A stretch of DNA of 64,000 nucleotides, taken from Streptomyces flaveolus (GTDB lineage: Bacteria > Actinomycetota > Actinomycetes > Streptomycetales > Streptomycetaceae). Below the pieces are notes generated by a model. That model was given only the letters and a program-made list of their open reading frames with translations. It had not been told where the DNA came from and did not search any database. Each line of letters starts with the position of its first letter. Position 1 is the first letter of the stretch. This document shows positions 45,787 through 55,053 of this stretch, piece by piece. Made by a program: the position numbers and the translations under genes. The stretch covers positions 124,001 through 188,000 of the forward strand of contig NZ_JNWV01000010.1 in assembly GCF_000716535.1 (NCBI RefSeq). The letters are read 5' to 3'.

Positions 45787-47361
45787 TCAGGGCATGAGCT
45801 GGTACTCCGGGAAGTTCCCGGGCAGCCGCTCCCCCGCCGGACCCCGGGTCACGGACCGCACCAGAAGCTCACCGCCCACGAACGCGCCGCGCCAGGACGC
45901 GCCGAACCCGCCGAACAGCTCGTCCCGGTCGCCGCGGGAGCGGGGGACGCCGTGCCCGGTCTTGAAGGCGCGGATCTGTGGGGCGAGCCGGTCGTAGGTG
46001 GCCCGGTCGTCCGTGGCGAGCGTGGCCACCAGCGCGCCGTTGGACGCGTTCATCGCGGCCAGCAGCTCGGCCTCGGTGTCGACGAGGACAATCGTGTCGA
46101 CCGGACCGAAGGGCTCGGCGTGGTGCAGCGGGGAGGACGGCGGCGGGCCGAGCAGGGTGACCGGGTGGACGTAGGCGGAGGTGTCCTGCCCCGGCAGGAA
46201 GCGCGCCTCGTCCGGCCGGCCCCGGTACAGCGGCACGGCACCCCGGTCGACGGCCTCGGCCACCTGGTCGGTCAGCTCCTTGGCCTTGGCCGCGTTGATC
46301 AGTGGTCCGAAGTCCAGTTCGGGGAGCGGGTCGGCCGGGTCGGCCACGGCGAGCGGGTGGCCGACGCGGACGGCCCGGACCGCCGGCAGGTAGGCGGCGA
46401 GGAACGCGTCGAAGAGGGAGCGCTGGACGACGAAGCGCGGGTAGGCGGTGCAGCGCTGTTTGCCGTAGTCGAAGAGCCGCGGGACGACGGCGGTGAGCGC
46501 CGCCCAGTCGGAGAAGTCCCAGATGCCCCAGGTGTTCAGGCCCTCCTGTTCCAGGATGTGCCGTTTGCCGAGGTCAGCGACGGCGGTGGCGACGGTCGCG
46601 CCGGTGTCGCGGCCTCCGACGAAGGACACGCAGCCGATCTCCGGCGCCCGCACCAGCGCCTGGTTCAGCTCGCGTCCGCTGCCGCCGACCAGGGTCAGGG
46701 GCACCCCCTCGCGGGCGGCCAGCGCCGCGGCGAGGGTGAGGCACGCCACACCGCCGTCGGTCGGGGTCTTGGCGATGACCGCGTTGCCCGCCAGCGCCTG
46801 CACGAGAGCGGCGTGCACGAGCACGCTCATCGGGTAGTTCCAGCTGGCGATGTTGGACACGGGCCCGTCCAGCGGGGCCCGGCCCGCGAGCATCGGTTCG
46901 ATCCCGTCGACGTACCAGCGCACGCCGTCGATCGCCCGGTCCACGTCCGCGAGCGCGAGCCGCCAGGGCTTGCCGATCTCCCAGACGAGCAGCAGGGCGA
47001 GCAGTTCGCGGTGCTCGGCGAGCGCGTCCAGGGTGGCGGCGACGCGGGCCCGCCGTTCGGGCAGCGGGATGTGCCGCCAGGCGCGGTGCTGGTCCAGGGC
47101 GGCGCGTACGGCCTGCTGGGCGGTGTCGCCGTCCAGGCGGGGCGCGCCGGCGATGGGGGTGCCGTCGACCGGGGTGGTGGCGGGCAGTGTCCGGCCGTCG
47201 GGGCGCCAGACACCGGCCCACAGATTGCCGGCGGCCTGTTCCCGGAAGGCCTCGGGGGCGACCGTGAGACAGCGCTGCCAGGCGTCGGCGTAGGAGGTGC
47301 CGGGTTTGAGGAGTGCGACGGGAGGAGGGGTCGGGGGCTGTGGGGTGAGGGTGGGTGCCAT
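45787..47361 (-). CDS. Aldehyde dehydrogenase family protein
   Basis: 524 residues. ALDH fold with SNIASWNYPMSVLVHAALVQ (cofactor loop), the general-base region HILEQEGLNTWG and the nucleophile region GKQRCTAYPRFVV. The N-terminal ~60 residues are longer than in most ALDHs. It is third in a minus-strand operon after sucC- and sucD-like genes. That pairing suggests it acts on a CoA-linked or small dicarboxylic aldehyde, for example glyoxylate or a semialdehyde; the substrate is not determined by sequence. Hairpin and repeats lie in the 147-base gap before it. Confidence 0.85.
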   Translation of the reverse strand: MAPTLTPQPPTPPPVALLKPGTSYADAWQRCLTVAPEAFREQAAGNLWAGVWRPDGRTLPATTPVDGTPIAGAPRLDGDTAQQAVRAALDQHRAWRHIPLPERRARVAATLDALAEHRELLALLLVWEIGKPWRLALADVDRAIDGVRWYVDGIEPMLAGRAPLDGPVSNIASWNYPMSVLVHAALVQALAGNAVIAKTPTDGGVACLTLAAALAAREGVPLTLVGGSGRELNQALVRAPEIGCVSFVGGRDTGATVATAVADLGKRHILEQEGLNTWGIWDFSDWAALTAVVPRLFDYGKQRCTAYPRFVVQRSLFDAFLAAYLPAVRAVRVGHPLAVADPADPLPELDFGPLINAAKAKELTDQVAEAVDRGAVPLYRGRPDEARFLPGQDTSAYVHPVTLLGPPPSSPLHHAEPFGPVDTIVLVDTEAELLAAMNASNGALVATLATDDRATYDRLAPQIRAFKTGHGVPRSRGDRDELFGGFGASWRGAFVGGELLVRSVTRGPAGERLPGNFPEYQLMP

Positions 47362-47405
47362 GCGTGGTCTCCGCTCTTGCTGGGCGGGGATGGAGGGTGC
47401 GGGGA

Positions 47406-47485
47406 GGTACCTGCCTTCTCTCGGGAGGCGAGGTCCCCGCCTCCTGGCGGGAGGCGGGGTACCTGCCTTTGCTCAGGAGGTGGCG
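47406..47485. repeat. Direct and inverted repeats between sucD-like and ALDH genes
   Basis: GGTACCTGCC occurs at 47406-47415 and again at 47458-47467, each followed by a similar CTT..CTC.GGAGG run. Between them CCCCGCCTCC (47435-47444) pairs with GGAGGCGGGG (47450-47459), loop five bases. The hairpin could attenuate expression of the ALDH gene relative to the two ligase genes. Confidence 0.5.
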
Positions 47486-47508
47486 GTGCGGGAAGCACGC
47501 GCCTGCGC

Positions 47509-48390
47509 TCAGCCCTGCCGCAGCGTCTCCAGCACCGCGCGGGCCGTCTCCGTAGGGGTACGGCCCACCCGCACCCCGGCCGCCTCCAGGGCCTCCTGTT
47601 TGGCGCGGGCGGTGCCGGTGGAGCCGGAGACGATGGCGCCGGCGTGGCCCATGGTGCGGCCCTCGGGCGCGGTGAACCCGGCGATGTAGCCGACGACGGG
47701 CTTGGTGACGTGGTCGCGGATGTAGGCGGCGGCCCGTTCCTCCGCGTCGCCGCCGATCTCCCCGATCAGGACGATCAGTTCGGTGTCGGGGTCGTCCTGG
47801 AACGCGGCCAGGCAGTCGATGTGGCTGGTGCCGACGACGGGGTCACCGCCGATGCCGACGCAGGTGGAGAAGCCGGTGTCGCGCAGCTCGTACATGAGCT
47901 GGTAGGTGAGGGTGCCCGATTTGGAGACCAGGCCGATGCGGCCGGGCTTGGCGATGTCGGCGGGGATGATGCCCGCGTTCGACTGGCCCGGGGAGATCAG
48001 GCCGGGGCAGTTGGGCCCGATGATCCGCGTGCCCCGCTGCCGCGCGTACGCGGTGAAGGCGACGGTGTCGTGGACCGGGATGCCCTCGGTGATGACGACG
48101 GCCAGCGGGATCCGGGCGTCGGCGGCCTCGGTGACGGCCGCCTTGGCGAAGGCGGGCGGGACGAAGACGACGCTGACGTCGGCGCCGGTCGCGCGCATGC
48201 CGTCGGCGACCGAGCCGAAGACGGGCAGCGGGTGCCCGTCGACGTCGACGGTACGGCCGGCCTTGCGCGGGTTGACGCCGCCGACGACGTTCGTGCCGGC
48301 CGCGAGCATGCGCCGGGTGTGCTTCATGCCCTCGGCGCCGGTCATGCCCTGGACGAGGATCTTGCTCTCCGTGGTGAGGTGGATGGCCAT
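47509..48390 (-). CDS. Succinyl-CoA synthetase alpha-like subunit
   Basis: 293 residues, normal SucD length. The CoA-binding start ([20 protein letters not shown]), [20 protein letters not shown] and the phosphohistidine motif [11 protein letters not shown] are all present, so the ligase should be active. It lies 11 bases after the beta subunit gene. Streptomyces normally carries a housekeeping sucCD elsewhere, so this pair is probably a specialised paralogue, such as an oxalate-, malate- or other dicarboxylate-CoA ligase. Context with oxalate genes supports that inference. Confidence 0.9.
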   Translation of the reverse strand: MAIHLTTESKILVQGMTGAEGMKHTRRMLAAGTNVVGGVNPRKAGRTVDVDGHPLPVFGSVADGMRATGADVSVVFVPPAFAKAAVTEAADARIPLAVVITEGIPVHDTVAFTAYARQRGTRIIGPNCPGLISPGQSNAGIIPADIAKPGRIGLVSKSGTLTYQLMYELRDTGFSTCVGIGGDPVVGTSHIDCLAAFQDDPDTELIVLIGEIGGDAEERAAAYIRDHVTKPVVGYIAGFTAPEGRTMGHAGAIVSGSTGTARAKQEALEAAGVRVGRTPTETARAVLETLRQG

Positions 48391-48401
48391 GTCCGGACTC
48401 C

Positions 48402-49532
48402 TCAGGCGGTGTGGGCGAGTTCGGCGGCCCGGCGGGCGGCGCCGTCCATGGTGGCGACCTGTTCGACCAGCGGGTGCGCGCGGGCGTCGAGGATCGCCCG
48501 GCCGCGGGCGGCGTTGTTGCCGTCGAGGCGCACGACGAGCGGCTTGGTGGGCTGGATGCGGTCGACCGCCGCCAGGATGCCGTCGGCGACGGTGTCGCAG
48601 GCGGTGATCCCGCCGAAGACGTTGACGAGGACGCTGCGCACGGCGGGGTCGGCGAGCACCACCGAGAGCGCGTCGGCCATGACCTCCGCCGAGGCTCCGC
48701 CGCCGATGTCGAGGAAGTCGGCGGGGCGGGCGCCGCAGCCGGCGACCACGTCGAGGGTCGACATGACGAGGCCGGCGCCGTTGCCGATGATCCCGACCTC
48801 GCCGTCGAGCTTGACGTAGTTGATCCCGCGGGCGGCCGCCTCGGTCTCCAGCGGATCCCGGTGCTCCTCGGGCTCGGCGCCCCAACGAGTCTGCCGGAAG
48901 CGTGCGTTGTCGTCCAGGGTGACCTTGCCGTCGAGGGCGAGGACGTGTCCCTGGGCGGTGCGCACGAGCGGGTTGACCTCGACCAGCAGGGCGTCCTCGT
49001 CGACCAGCACCTGCCACAGCCGGATGAGGACGTCGGCGGTCTGCGGCGGCAGCCCGGCGGCACTCGCGATCTCCCCCGCCTTGGCGGAGGTGACGCCCTC
49101 GGCCCGGTCGACCGGGATGCGCGCCACGGCCTCCGGGTGGTTCGCGGCCACCTCCTCGATGTCCACCCCGCCCTGCGCGGAGGCGATGGCGAGGAAGCCG
49201 CCGGCCGCGCGGTCCAGGACGTAGGAGACGTAGAACTCCTCGGCGATGTCGACCGGTTCGGCCAACATCAGGGTGCGGACCCGGTGGCCTTTGATGTCCA
49301 TGCCGAGGATCTGCCGGGCCGTCAGTTCGGCGGCTGCGGGGTCGGCGACGAGCCGGACTCCGCCCGCCTTGCCGCGCCCGCCCGTCTTCACCTGTGCCTT
49401 GACCACGGCCCGGCCGCCGAGCCGCCGGGCGATCTCCCGCGCCTCCTTGGGCGACCGGGTGACCTCGGCCCGCGGCACCGGGATGCCGTGGTCCTGGAAG
49501 AGCTGTCGTGCCTGGTGTTCGTACAGGTCCAT
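48402..49532 (-). CDS. Succinyl-CoA synthetase beta-like subunit
   Basis: 376 residues. ATP-grasp beginning ([20 protein letters not shown]), [28 protein letters not shown] and the C-terminal [17 protein letters not shown] are diagnostic of SucC-type ATP/GTP-binding subunits. First gene of the sucC-sucD-ALDH operon, divergent from oxc across a 267-base region rich in operator-like repeats, so it is probably controlled with the oxalate genes. Confidence 0.92.
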   Translation of the reverse strand: MDLYEHQARQLFQDHGIPVPRAEVTRSPKEAREIARRLGGRAVVKAQVKTGGRGKAGGVRLVADPAAAELTARQILGMDIKGHRVRTLMLAEPVDIAEEFYVSYVLDRAAGGFLAIASAQGGVDIEEVAANHPEAVARIPVDRAEGVTSAKAGEIASAAGLPPQTADVLIRLWQVLVDEDALLVEVNPLVRTAQGHVLALDGKVTLDDNARFRQTRWGAEPEEHRDPLETEAAARGINYVKLDGEVGIIGNGAGLVMSTLDVVAGCGARPADFLDIGGGASAEVMADALSVVLADPAVRSVLVNVFGGITACDTVADGILAAVDRIQPTKPLVVRLDGNNAARGRAILDARAHPLVEQVATMDGAARRAAELAHTA

Positions 49533-49655
49533 GACCGGCTCCTGTCTGCGGGGATCATCGCGCGCGCTCCGGTGACTGGAATGGACCGGACACCGATGAC
49601 CGAAAACTGTGTGCGCCCCCTGGACACCGCCCACTGGATGCGGGATAACAAGCTT

Positions 49656-49679
49656 CATACAGTATTCGTCGACTGTATG
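49656..49679. promoter_or_regulatory. Palindromic operator candidate A (oxc/sucC divergent region)
   Basis: CATACAGT (49656-49663) and ACTGTATG (49672-49679) are perfect inverted arms around ATTCGTCG. The stretch 49664-49675, ATTCGTCGACTG, matches the 12-base element found also at 58819 and 61650. An FCD-type GntR regulator is encoded in the cluster. Confidence 0.6.
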
Positions 49680-49696
49680 CAATCTACTGCATACAG
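49673..49696. promoter_or_regulatory. Second overlapping palindrome
   Basis: CTGTATGCA (49673-49681) and TGCATACAG (49688-49696) are perfect 9-base inverted arms with a six-base spacer. The left arm overlaps the right arm of candidate A, so two dimers could bind side by side. Confidence 0.55.
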
Positions 49697-49716
49697 CCTG
49701 CCGCTGTAGTAACGCC

Positions 49717-49750
49717 GTACGCACCGCTGTATGCACCGCTGTACGCATCC
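49717..49750. repeat. Tandem 12-base repeats upstream of oxc
   Basis: GTACGCACCGCT (49717-49728), GTATGCACCGCT (49729-49740) and GTACGCATCC (49741-49750) are near-identical tandem units. They repeat the half-site core GTAYGCA of the palindrome at 49673, 50-83 bases before the oxc start. Confidence 0.6.
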
Positions 49751-49799
49751 TCTGCCCCGCGAGCCGCCCAAACTCCTACGAAAGGGACGGGACTTCGCC

Positions 49800-51482
49800 A
49801 TGCCCGACGACACCCAGGACGTGATCTCCGGTGGCCATCTCGTTGCCAAGGCCCTGAAGGCCGAAGGCGTCGACCGCATCTACACCCTGTGCGGCGGCCA
49901 CATCATCGACATCTACGACGGCTGCGTGGACGAGGGAATAGAAGTCGTCGACGTCCGCCACGAGCAGGTCGCCGCGCACGCCGCCGACGGCTACGCCCGT
50001 ATCACCGGCAAGCCGGGCTGTGCGGTGGTCACCGCGGGGCCCGGGACGACCGACGCCGTCACCGGGGTCGCCAACGCCTTCCGCGCCGAGTCCCCGATGC
50101 TCCTGATCGGTGGTCAGGGCGCGCTCACGCAGCACAAGATGGGGTCCTTGCAGGACCTGCCGCACGTCGACATGATGACGCCGATCACCAAGTTCGCGGC
50201 GGCGGTGCCGGACACGGCCCGCGCGGCGGACATGGTGTCGATGGCCTTCCGCGAGTGCTACCACGGCGCACCCGGCCCCTCCTTCCTGGAGATCCCCCGG
50301 GACGTCCTCGACGCGAAGGTGCCGGTCGCCAGGGCCCGTGTCCCGCAGCCCGGCGCCTACCGGGCCTCGACCCGCTCGGCCGGTGACCCGGAGGCGATCG
50401 AGAAGCTCGCCGACCTGCTCGTCCACGCCGAGAAGCCGGCGATCCTGCTGGGCAGCCAGGTGTGGACGACCCGGGGCACCGAGGCGGCGATCGAGCTGGT
50501 GCGCACCCTGAACGTCCCGGCGTACATGAACGGCGCCGGACGCGGCACGCTCCCGCCCGGCGACCCGCACCACTTCCAGCTCTCCCGCCGCTACGCCTTC
50601 TCCAACGCCGACGTCATCGTCATCGTCGGCACCCCGTTCGACTTCCGCATGGGCTACGGCAAACGCCTCTCCCCCGACGCCACGGTCGTGCAGATCGACC
50701 TCGACTACCGCACCGTCGGCAAGAACCGCGACATCGGCCTCGGCATCGTCGGCGACGCCGGCCTGGTGCTGAAGTCGGTGACGGAGGCCGCCGCCGGGCG
50801 GCCGGGCGGCGGTGCGGCCCGGCGCAAGGAGTGGCTCGACGAACTGCGCGCGGCCGAGCAGGCGGCGATCGAGAAGCGGCTGCCGCAGCTGCGGTCCGAC
50901 GCCTCCCCGATCCACCCGTACCGGCTGGTCAGCGAGATCAACGACTTCCTGACCGAGGACTCGATCTACATCGGCGACGGCGGCGACATCGTCACCTTCT
51001 CCGGGCAGGTCGTCCAGCCCAAGTCGCCCGGCCACTGGATGGACCCGGGCCCCCTCGGCACCCTCGGCGTCGGCATCCCGTTCGTGCTCGCCGCCAAGCA
51101 GGCCCGCCCCGACAAGGAGGTGGTCGCCCTCTTCGGGGACGGCGCCTTCTCGCTCACCGGCTGGGACTTCGAGACCCTCGTCCGCTACGACCTCCCGTTC
51201 GTCGGGATCGTCGGCAACAACTCCTCGATGAACCAGATCCGTTACGGCCAGGCCGCCAAGTACGGCAAGGACCGCGAACGGATCGGCAACACCCTCGGCG
51301 ACGTCCCGTACGACAAGTTCGCGCAGATCCTCGGCGGTTACGGCGAGGAGGTCCGCGACCCCGCCGACATCGGCCCCGCCCTGCGCCGGGCCCGCGAGTC
51401 CGGCAAGCCGTCGCTGATCAACGTCTGGGTCGACCCGGACGCGTACGCCCCCGGAACCATGAACCAGACCATGTACAAGTGA
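49800..51482 (+). CDS. oxc: Oxalyl-CoA decarboxylase
   Basis: 560 residues, as expected for Oxc. ThDP-enzyme features: the catalytic Glu in [34 protein letters not shown], and the ThDP motif [15 protein letters not shown] through [13 protein letters not shown]. The enzyme decarboxylates oxalyl-CoA to formyl-CoA in the cytoplasm; acetolactate-synthase-like alternatives are made less likely by the frc gene 10 bases downstream and the OFA carriers. ATG after AAAGGGACGGG. Upstream repeats suggest specific regulation. Confidence 0.88.
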   Translation: MPDDTQDVISGGHLVAKALKAEGVDRIYTLCGGHIIDIYDGCVDEGIEVVDVRHEQVAAHAADGYARITGKPGCAVVTAGPGTTDAVTGVANAFRAESPMLLIGGQGALTQHKMGSLQDLPHVDMMTPITKFAAAVPDTARAADMVSMAFRECYHGAPGPSFLEIPRDVLDAKVPVARARVPQPGAYRASTRSAGDPEAIEKLADLLVHAEKPAILLGSQVWTTRGTEAAIELVRTLNVPAYMNGAGRGTLPPGDPHHFQLSRRYAFSNADVIVIVGTPFDFRMGYGKRLSPDATVVQIDLDYRTVGKNRDIGLGIVGDAGLVLKSVTEAAAGRPGGGAARRKEWLDELRAAEQAAIEKRLPQLRSDASPIHPYRLVSEINDFLTEDSIYIGDGGDIVTFSGQVVQPKSPGHWMDPGPLGTLGVGIPFVLAAKQARPDKEVVALFGDGAFSLTGWDFETLVRYDLPFVGIVGNNSSMNQIRYGQAAKYGKDRERIGNTLGDVPYDKFAQILGGYGEEVRDPADIGPALRRARESGKPSLINVWVDPDAYAPGTMNQTMYK

Positions 51483-51492
51483 GGTGGCCCGC

Positions 51493-52734
51493 ATGACTGG
51501 AACGCCCACCAAGGCCCTGACCGGCATCCGCGTCCTGGACATGACCCACGTCCAGTCCGGGCCGTCCGCCACCCAGCTCCTCGCCTGGCTCGGCGCCGAC
51601 GTGGTCAAGCTGGAGGCGCCGACCGGCGACATCACCCGCAAGCAGCTGAGGGACCTGCCGGACGTCGACTCCCTGTACTTCACGATGCTCAACTGCAACA
51701 AGCGGAGCATCACGCTGAACACCAAGACCGAGCGCGGCAAGGAGATCCTCACCGAGCTGATCCGGCGCTCGGACGTCATGGTCGAGAACTTCGGGCCGGG
51801 CGCGGTCGACCGGATGGGGTTCACCTGGGACCGCATCAAGGAGATCAACCCGCGGATCGTCTACGCCTCCATCAAGGGGTTCGGGGACGGCCCGTACACC
51901 AACTTCAAGGCGTACGAGGTCGTCGCGCAGGCCATGGGCGGGTCGATGTCGACCACCGGTTTCGAGGACGGGCCGCCGCTGGCGACGGGGGCGCAGATCG
52001 GGGACTCGGGGACGGGTGTGCACGCCGTGGCGGGCATTCTCGCGGCGCTGTTCCAGCGCGAGCGGACCGGGCGCGGGCAGCGGGTCAACGTGGCCATGCA
52101 GCACGCCGTGCTCAACCTGTGCCGGGTGAAGCTGCGGGACCAGCAGCGCCTGGCGCACGGCCCGCTCGCCGAGTACCCCAACGAGGACTTCGGCGAGGAG
52201 GTCCCCCGCTCGGGGAACGCGTCCGGCGGCGGCCAGCCGGGCTGGGCGGTCCGGTGCGCGCCGGGCGGTCCGAACGACTACGTGTACGTCATCGTCCAGC
52301 CCGTCGGCTGGAAGCCGATCACCGAACTCATCGGCCGGCCCGAACTCGCCGAGGACCCCGAGTGGGCGACCCCCGAGGCCCGGCTGCCGAAGCTGAACAA
52401 GATGTTCCAGCTCATCGAGGAGTGGTCGGCGACGCTCCCCAAGTGGGAGGTGCTGGAGCGGCTGAACGCGCACAACATCCCGTGCGGTCCGATCCTGTCC
52501 ACCAAGGAGATCATCGAGGACGCCTCGCTCGCCGCCAACGAGATGGTGGTCCGCGTCCCGCACCCCGAGCGCGGCGAGTTCGTGACCGTCGGCAGCCCGC
52601 TCAAGCTCTCCGACTCCCCCGTGGAGGTGACCGGCTCACCCCTCCTCGGCGAGCACAACGAAGAGGTCTACGTCGGCGAACTGGGCCTCGGCGACGAGGA
52701 GCTGCGCCTGCTGAAGTCGAACGGAGTGATCTGA
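51493..52734 (+). CDS. frc: Formyl-CoA:oxalate CoA-transferase
   Basis: 413 residues, class III CoA-transferase (CaiB/BaiF) fold: [47 protein letters not shown] and the catalytic Asp region [19 protein letters not shown], equivalent to Asp169 of Oxalobacter Frc. It transfers CoA from formyl-CoA to oxalate, feeding Oxc. The stretch at ~235-245 ([14 protein letters not shown]) fits the flexible glycine loop of Frc. ATG 51493 is preferred to GTG 51484 because AGGTGG precedes it. Confidence 0.9.
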   Translation: MTGTPTKALTGIRVLDMTHVQSGPSATQLLAWLGADVVKLEAPTGDITRKQLRDLPDVDSLYFTMLNCNKRSITLNTKTERGKEILTELIRRSDVMVENFGPGAVDRMGFTWDRIKEINPRIVYASIKGFGDGPYTNFKAYEVVAQAMGGSMSTTGFEDGPPLATGAQIGDSGTGVHAVAGILAALFQRERTGRGQRVNVAMQHAVLNLCRVKLRDQQRLAHGPLAEYPNEDFGEEVPRSGNASGGGQPGWAVRCAPGGPNDYVYVIVQPVGWKPITELIGRPELAEDPEWATPEARLPKLNKMFQLIEEWSATLPKWEVLERLNAHNIPCGPILSTKEIIEDASLAANEMVVRVPHPERGEFVTVGSPLKLSDSPVEVTGSPLLGEHNEEVYVGELGLGDEELRLLKSNGVI

Positions 52735-52735
52735 C

Positions 52736-54937
52736 GTGATGGCCGAGGACCGGGTACTGCGGGTGCGGTCCCTGCTGGAGTCGGTGCGGGCCGAGGGCCG
52801 TACCGCGCTGACCGCGCCCGAGGGCCGGGTGATCGCCGACGCGTACGGGATCGCCGTACCGGGCGAGGAACTGGCGGCGGACGTGGACGAGGCGGTGGCC
52901 GCGGCGGCGCGGCTCGGCGGGCCGGTGGTGATGAAGATCGTCTCGCCGGACATCCTGCACAAGACCGAGGCCGGCGGGGTCGTCGTGGGGGTGGAGGGCG
53001 CGGCCGACGTGCGCGCCGCGTTCCACCGGATCGTGGAGAACGCGCGCGCCTACGACGCCGGGGCTCGGATCGAGGGCGTGCTGGTACAGGAGTTGCTGCC
53101 GGCGGGCCAGGAGGTCATCGTCGGCGCGGTCACCGATCCGACCTTCGGGAAGGTGGTGGCGTTCGGACTCGGCGGCGTGCTGGTGGAGGTGCTGAAGGAC
53201 GTCACGTTCCGTCTCGCGCCGGTCTCCGCCGACGAGGCGCTGTCGATGCTCGACTCCATCCGGTCGGCGGAGATCCTGCGCGGCGTCCGCGGACAGGCCG
53301 GGGTGGACCGGTGGGCGGTGGCCGAGCAGATCCGGCGGGTGTCCCAACTCGTCGCGGACTTCCCGGAGATCGCCGAGGTGGACCTCAACCCGGTGATCGC
53401 GACGGCGCACGGCGCGGTCGCCGCCGACATCCGGATCCTCCTCGCCGAGCGGCAGCCGGTGCCGAGGAGGAAGTACTCGCGCGAGGAGATCCTCGCTTCC
53501 ATGCGGCGGCTGATGCAGCCCTCCTCCGTCGCCGTGATCGGCGCCTCCAACGAGCCCGGCAAGATCGGGAACTCGGTGATGCGCAACCTGGTCGACGGCG
53601 GCTTCGCCGGGGACATCCACCCGGTGAACCCCAAGGCCGACGACATCCTGGGCCGCAAGGCGTACAAGAGCGTCACGGACGTGCCCGGCGAGGTCGACGT
53701 GGCCGTCTTCGCCATCCCGGCACGGTTCGTCGCCGCGGCCCTGGAGGAGGTGGGGCGCAAGGGCATCCCCAACGCCGTCCTGATCCCCTCCGGTTTCGCG
53801 GAGACCGGCGAGCACGAGCTCCAGGCGGAGATCGTGGCGATCGCCGAGCGGCACGGCGTCCGCCTCCTCGGCCCGAACATCTACGGCTACTACTCCACCT
53901 GGCAGGACCTGTGCGCCACGTTCTGCACGCCGTACGACGTCAAGGGCGGGGTGGCGCTGACCTCGCAGTCCGGTGGCATCGGCATGGCCATCCTCGGCTT
54001 CGCCCGCACCACCAAGACGGGCGTGTCGGCGATCGTCGGCCTCGGCAACAAGTCGGACCTGGACGAGGACGACCTGCTGACCTGGTTCGGTGAGGACCCG
54101 CACACCGAGTGCATCGCGATGCACCTCGAAGACCTCAAGGACGGGCGGGCGTTCGTGGAGGCGGCCCGCGCGACCGTGCCGAAGAAGCCGGTCGTGGTCC
54201 TGAAGGCGGGCCGTACGGCGGCGGGCGCCAAGGCGGCCGGTTCGCACACCGGCGCGCTCGCGGGCGACGACGCGGTGTACGACGACATCCTCCGGCAGGC
54301 CGGGGTCATCCGGGCGCCGGGCCTGAACGACATGCTGGAGTACGCGCGCGCGTTGCCGGTGCTGCCCACTCCGCAGGGCGACAACGTCGTGATCATCACC
54401 GGCGCGGGCGGCAGCGGTGTGCTGCTGTCGGACGCGGTGACGGACAACGGGCTGTCCCTGATGGAGATCCCGCCCGACCTGGACGAGGCGTTCCGCCGGT
54501 TCATCCCGCCGTTCGGCGCGGCCGGCAACCCCGTCGACATCACCGGGGGCGAGCCGCCGTCGACGTACGAGGCGACGATCCGGCTGGGCCTGGAGGATCC
54601 GCGCATCCACGCCCTGGTGCTCGGCTACTGGCACACGATCGTCACCCCGCCGATGGTGTTCGCCGAACTCACCGCGCGCGTGGTCGCCGAGTTCCGCGAG
54701 CGGGGTGTCGAGAAGCCGGTCGTGGCGTCGCTGGCCGGTGACGTCGAGGTCGAGGAGGCCTGCCAGTACCTGTTCGAGCGGGGGGTCGTGGCGTATCCGT
54801 ACACGACCGAGAAGCCGGTGGCGGTGCTCGGCGCGAAGTACCGGTGGGCGCGGGCAGCGGGAAGGCTCGGGGCCGAAGGCCCCTCCGCTGAGGGTGGTGG
54901 CGGGCGACGGGCGGGCCTGTTGGGGGGCGGTTCATGA
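52736..54937 (+). CDS. ADP-forming acyl-CoA ligase, fused single chain
   Basis: 733 residues. Order: ATP-grasp domain (residues ~1-240: VVMKIVSPDILHKTEAGGVV, GGVLVEVLKDVTFRL, EVDLNPVI), then CoA-binding domain (~260-380: VAVIGASNEPGKIGNSVMRN) and succinyl-CoA-ligase-like domains with AGSHTGALAGDDAVYDD. The ATP-grasp part is at the N-terminus, the reverse of the more usual alpha-then-beta order. It could activate oxalate, or recover ATP from formyl-CoA as formate is released. It starts one base after frc (GTG 52736; ATG 52739 also possible). The C-terminal ~25 residues are Gly-rich and unstructured. Confidence 0.85.
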   Translation: MMAEDRVLRVRSLLESVRAEGRTALTAPEGRVIADAYGIAVPGEELAADVDEAVAAAARLGGPVVMKIVSPDILHKTEAGGVVVGVEGAADVRAAFHRIVENARAYDAGARIEGVLVQELLPAGQEVIVGAVTDPTFGKVVAFGLGGVLVEVLKDVTFRLAPVSADEALSMLDSIRSAEILRGVRGQAGVDRWAVAEQIRRVSQLVADFPEIAEVDLNPVIATAHGAVAADIRILLAERQPVPRRKYSREEILASMRRLMQPSSVAVIGASNEPGKIGNSVMRNLVDGGFAGDIHPVNPKADDILGRKAYKSVTDVPGEVDVAVFAIPARFVAAALEEVGRKGIPNAVLIPSGFAETGEHELQAEIVAIAERHGVRLLGPNIYGYYSTWQDLCATFCTPYDVKGGVALTSQSGGIGMAILGFARTTKTGVSAIVGLGNKSDLDEDDLLTWFGEDPHTECIAMHLEDLKDGRAFVEAARATVPKKPVVVLKAGRTAAGAKAAGSHTGALAGDDAVYDDILRQAGVIRAPGLNDMLEYARALPVLPTPQGDNVVIITGAGGSGVLLSDAVTDNGLSLMEIPPDLDEAFRRFIPPFGAAGNPVDITGGEPPSTYEATIRLGLEDPRIHALVLGYWHTIVTPPMVFAELTARVVAEFRERGVEKPVVASLAGDVEVEEACQYLFERGVVAYPYTTEKPVAVLGAKYRWARAAGRLGAEGPSAEGGGGRRAGLLGGGS

Positions 54938-54949
54938 GCTGAGCGGAAC

Positions 54950-54982
54950 GGGGCCGGCCGGCGGTGCGCGCCGGCCGGCCCC
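54950..54982. terminator. Terminator after the oxc-frc-ligase operon
   Basis: GGGGCCGGCCGGCG (54950-54963) and CGCCGGCCGGCCCC (54969-54982) form a perfect 14-base stem with a five-base loop, 13 bases past the ligase stop. Confidence 0.75.
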
Positions 54983-55053
54983 GGGACCCGTCTGCGCACG
55001 AAAGGCATGGGACAGGGGGCGCTGGCCAGAACTTTCGACGCAAGGGGTGAGCG

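Noticed and set aside
45952..48819. 955-codon open frame opposite the ALDH and sucD-like genes
   Set aside because: Low-complexity composition rich in Gly, Arg and Val, spanning two well-supported genes on the other strand.
49717..49750. CRISPR-like array
   Set aside because: Units are 12 bases and contiguous with no spacers, only three copies, and no cas genes exist in the window. Operator repeats fit better.
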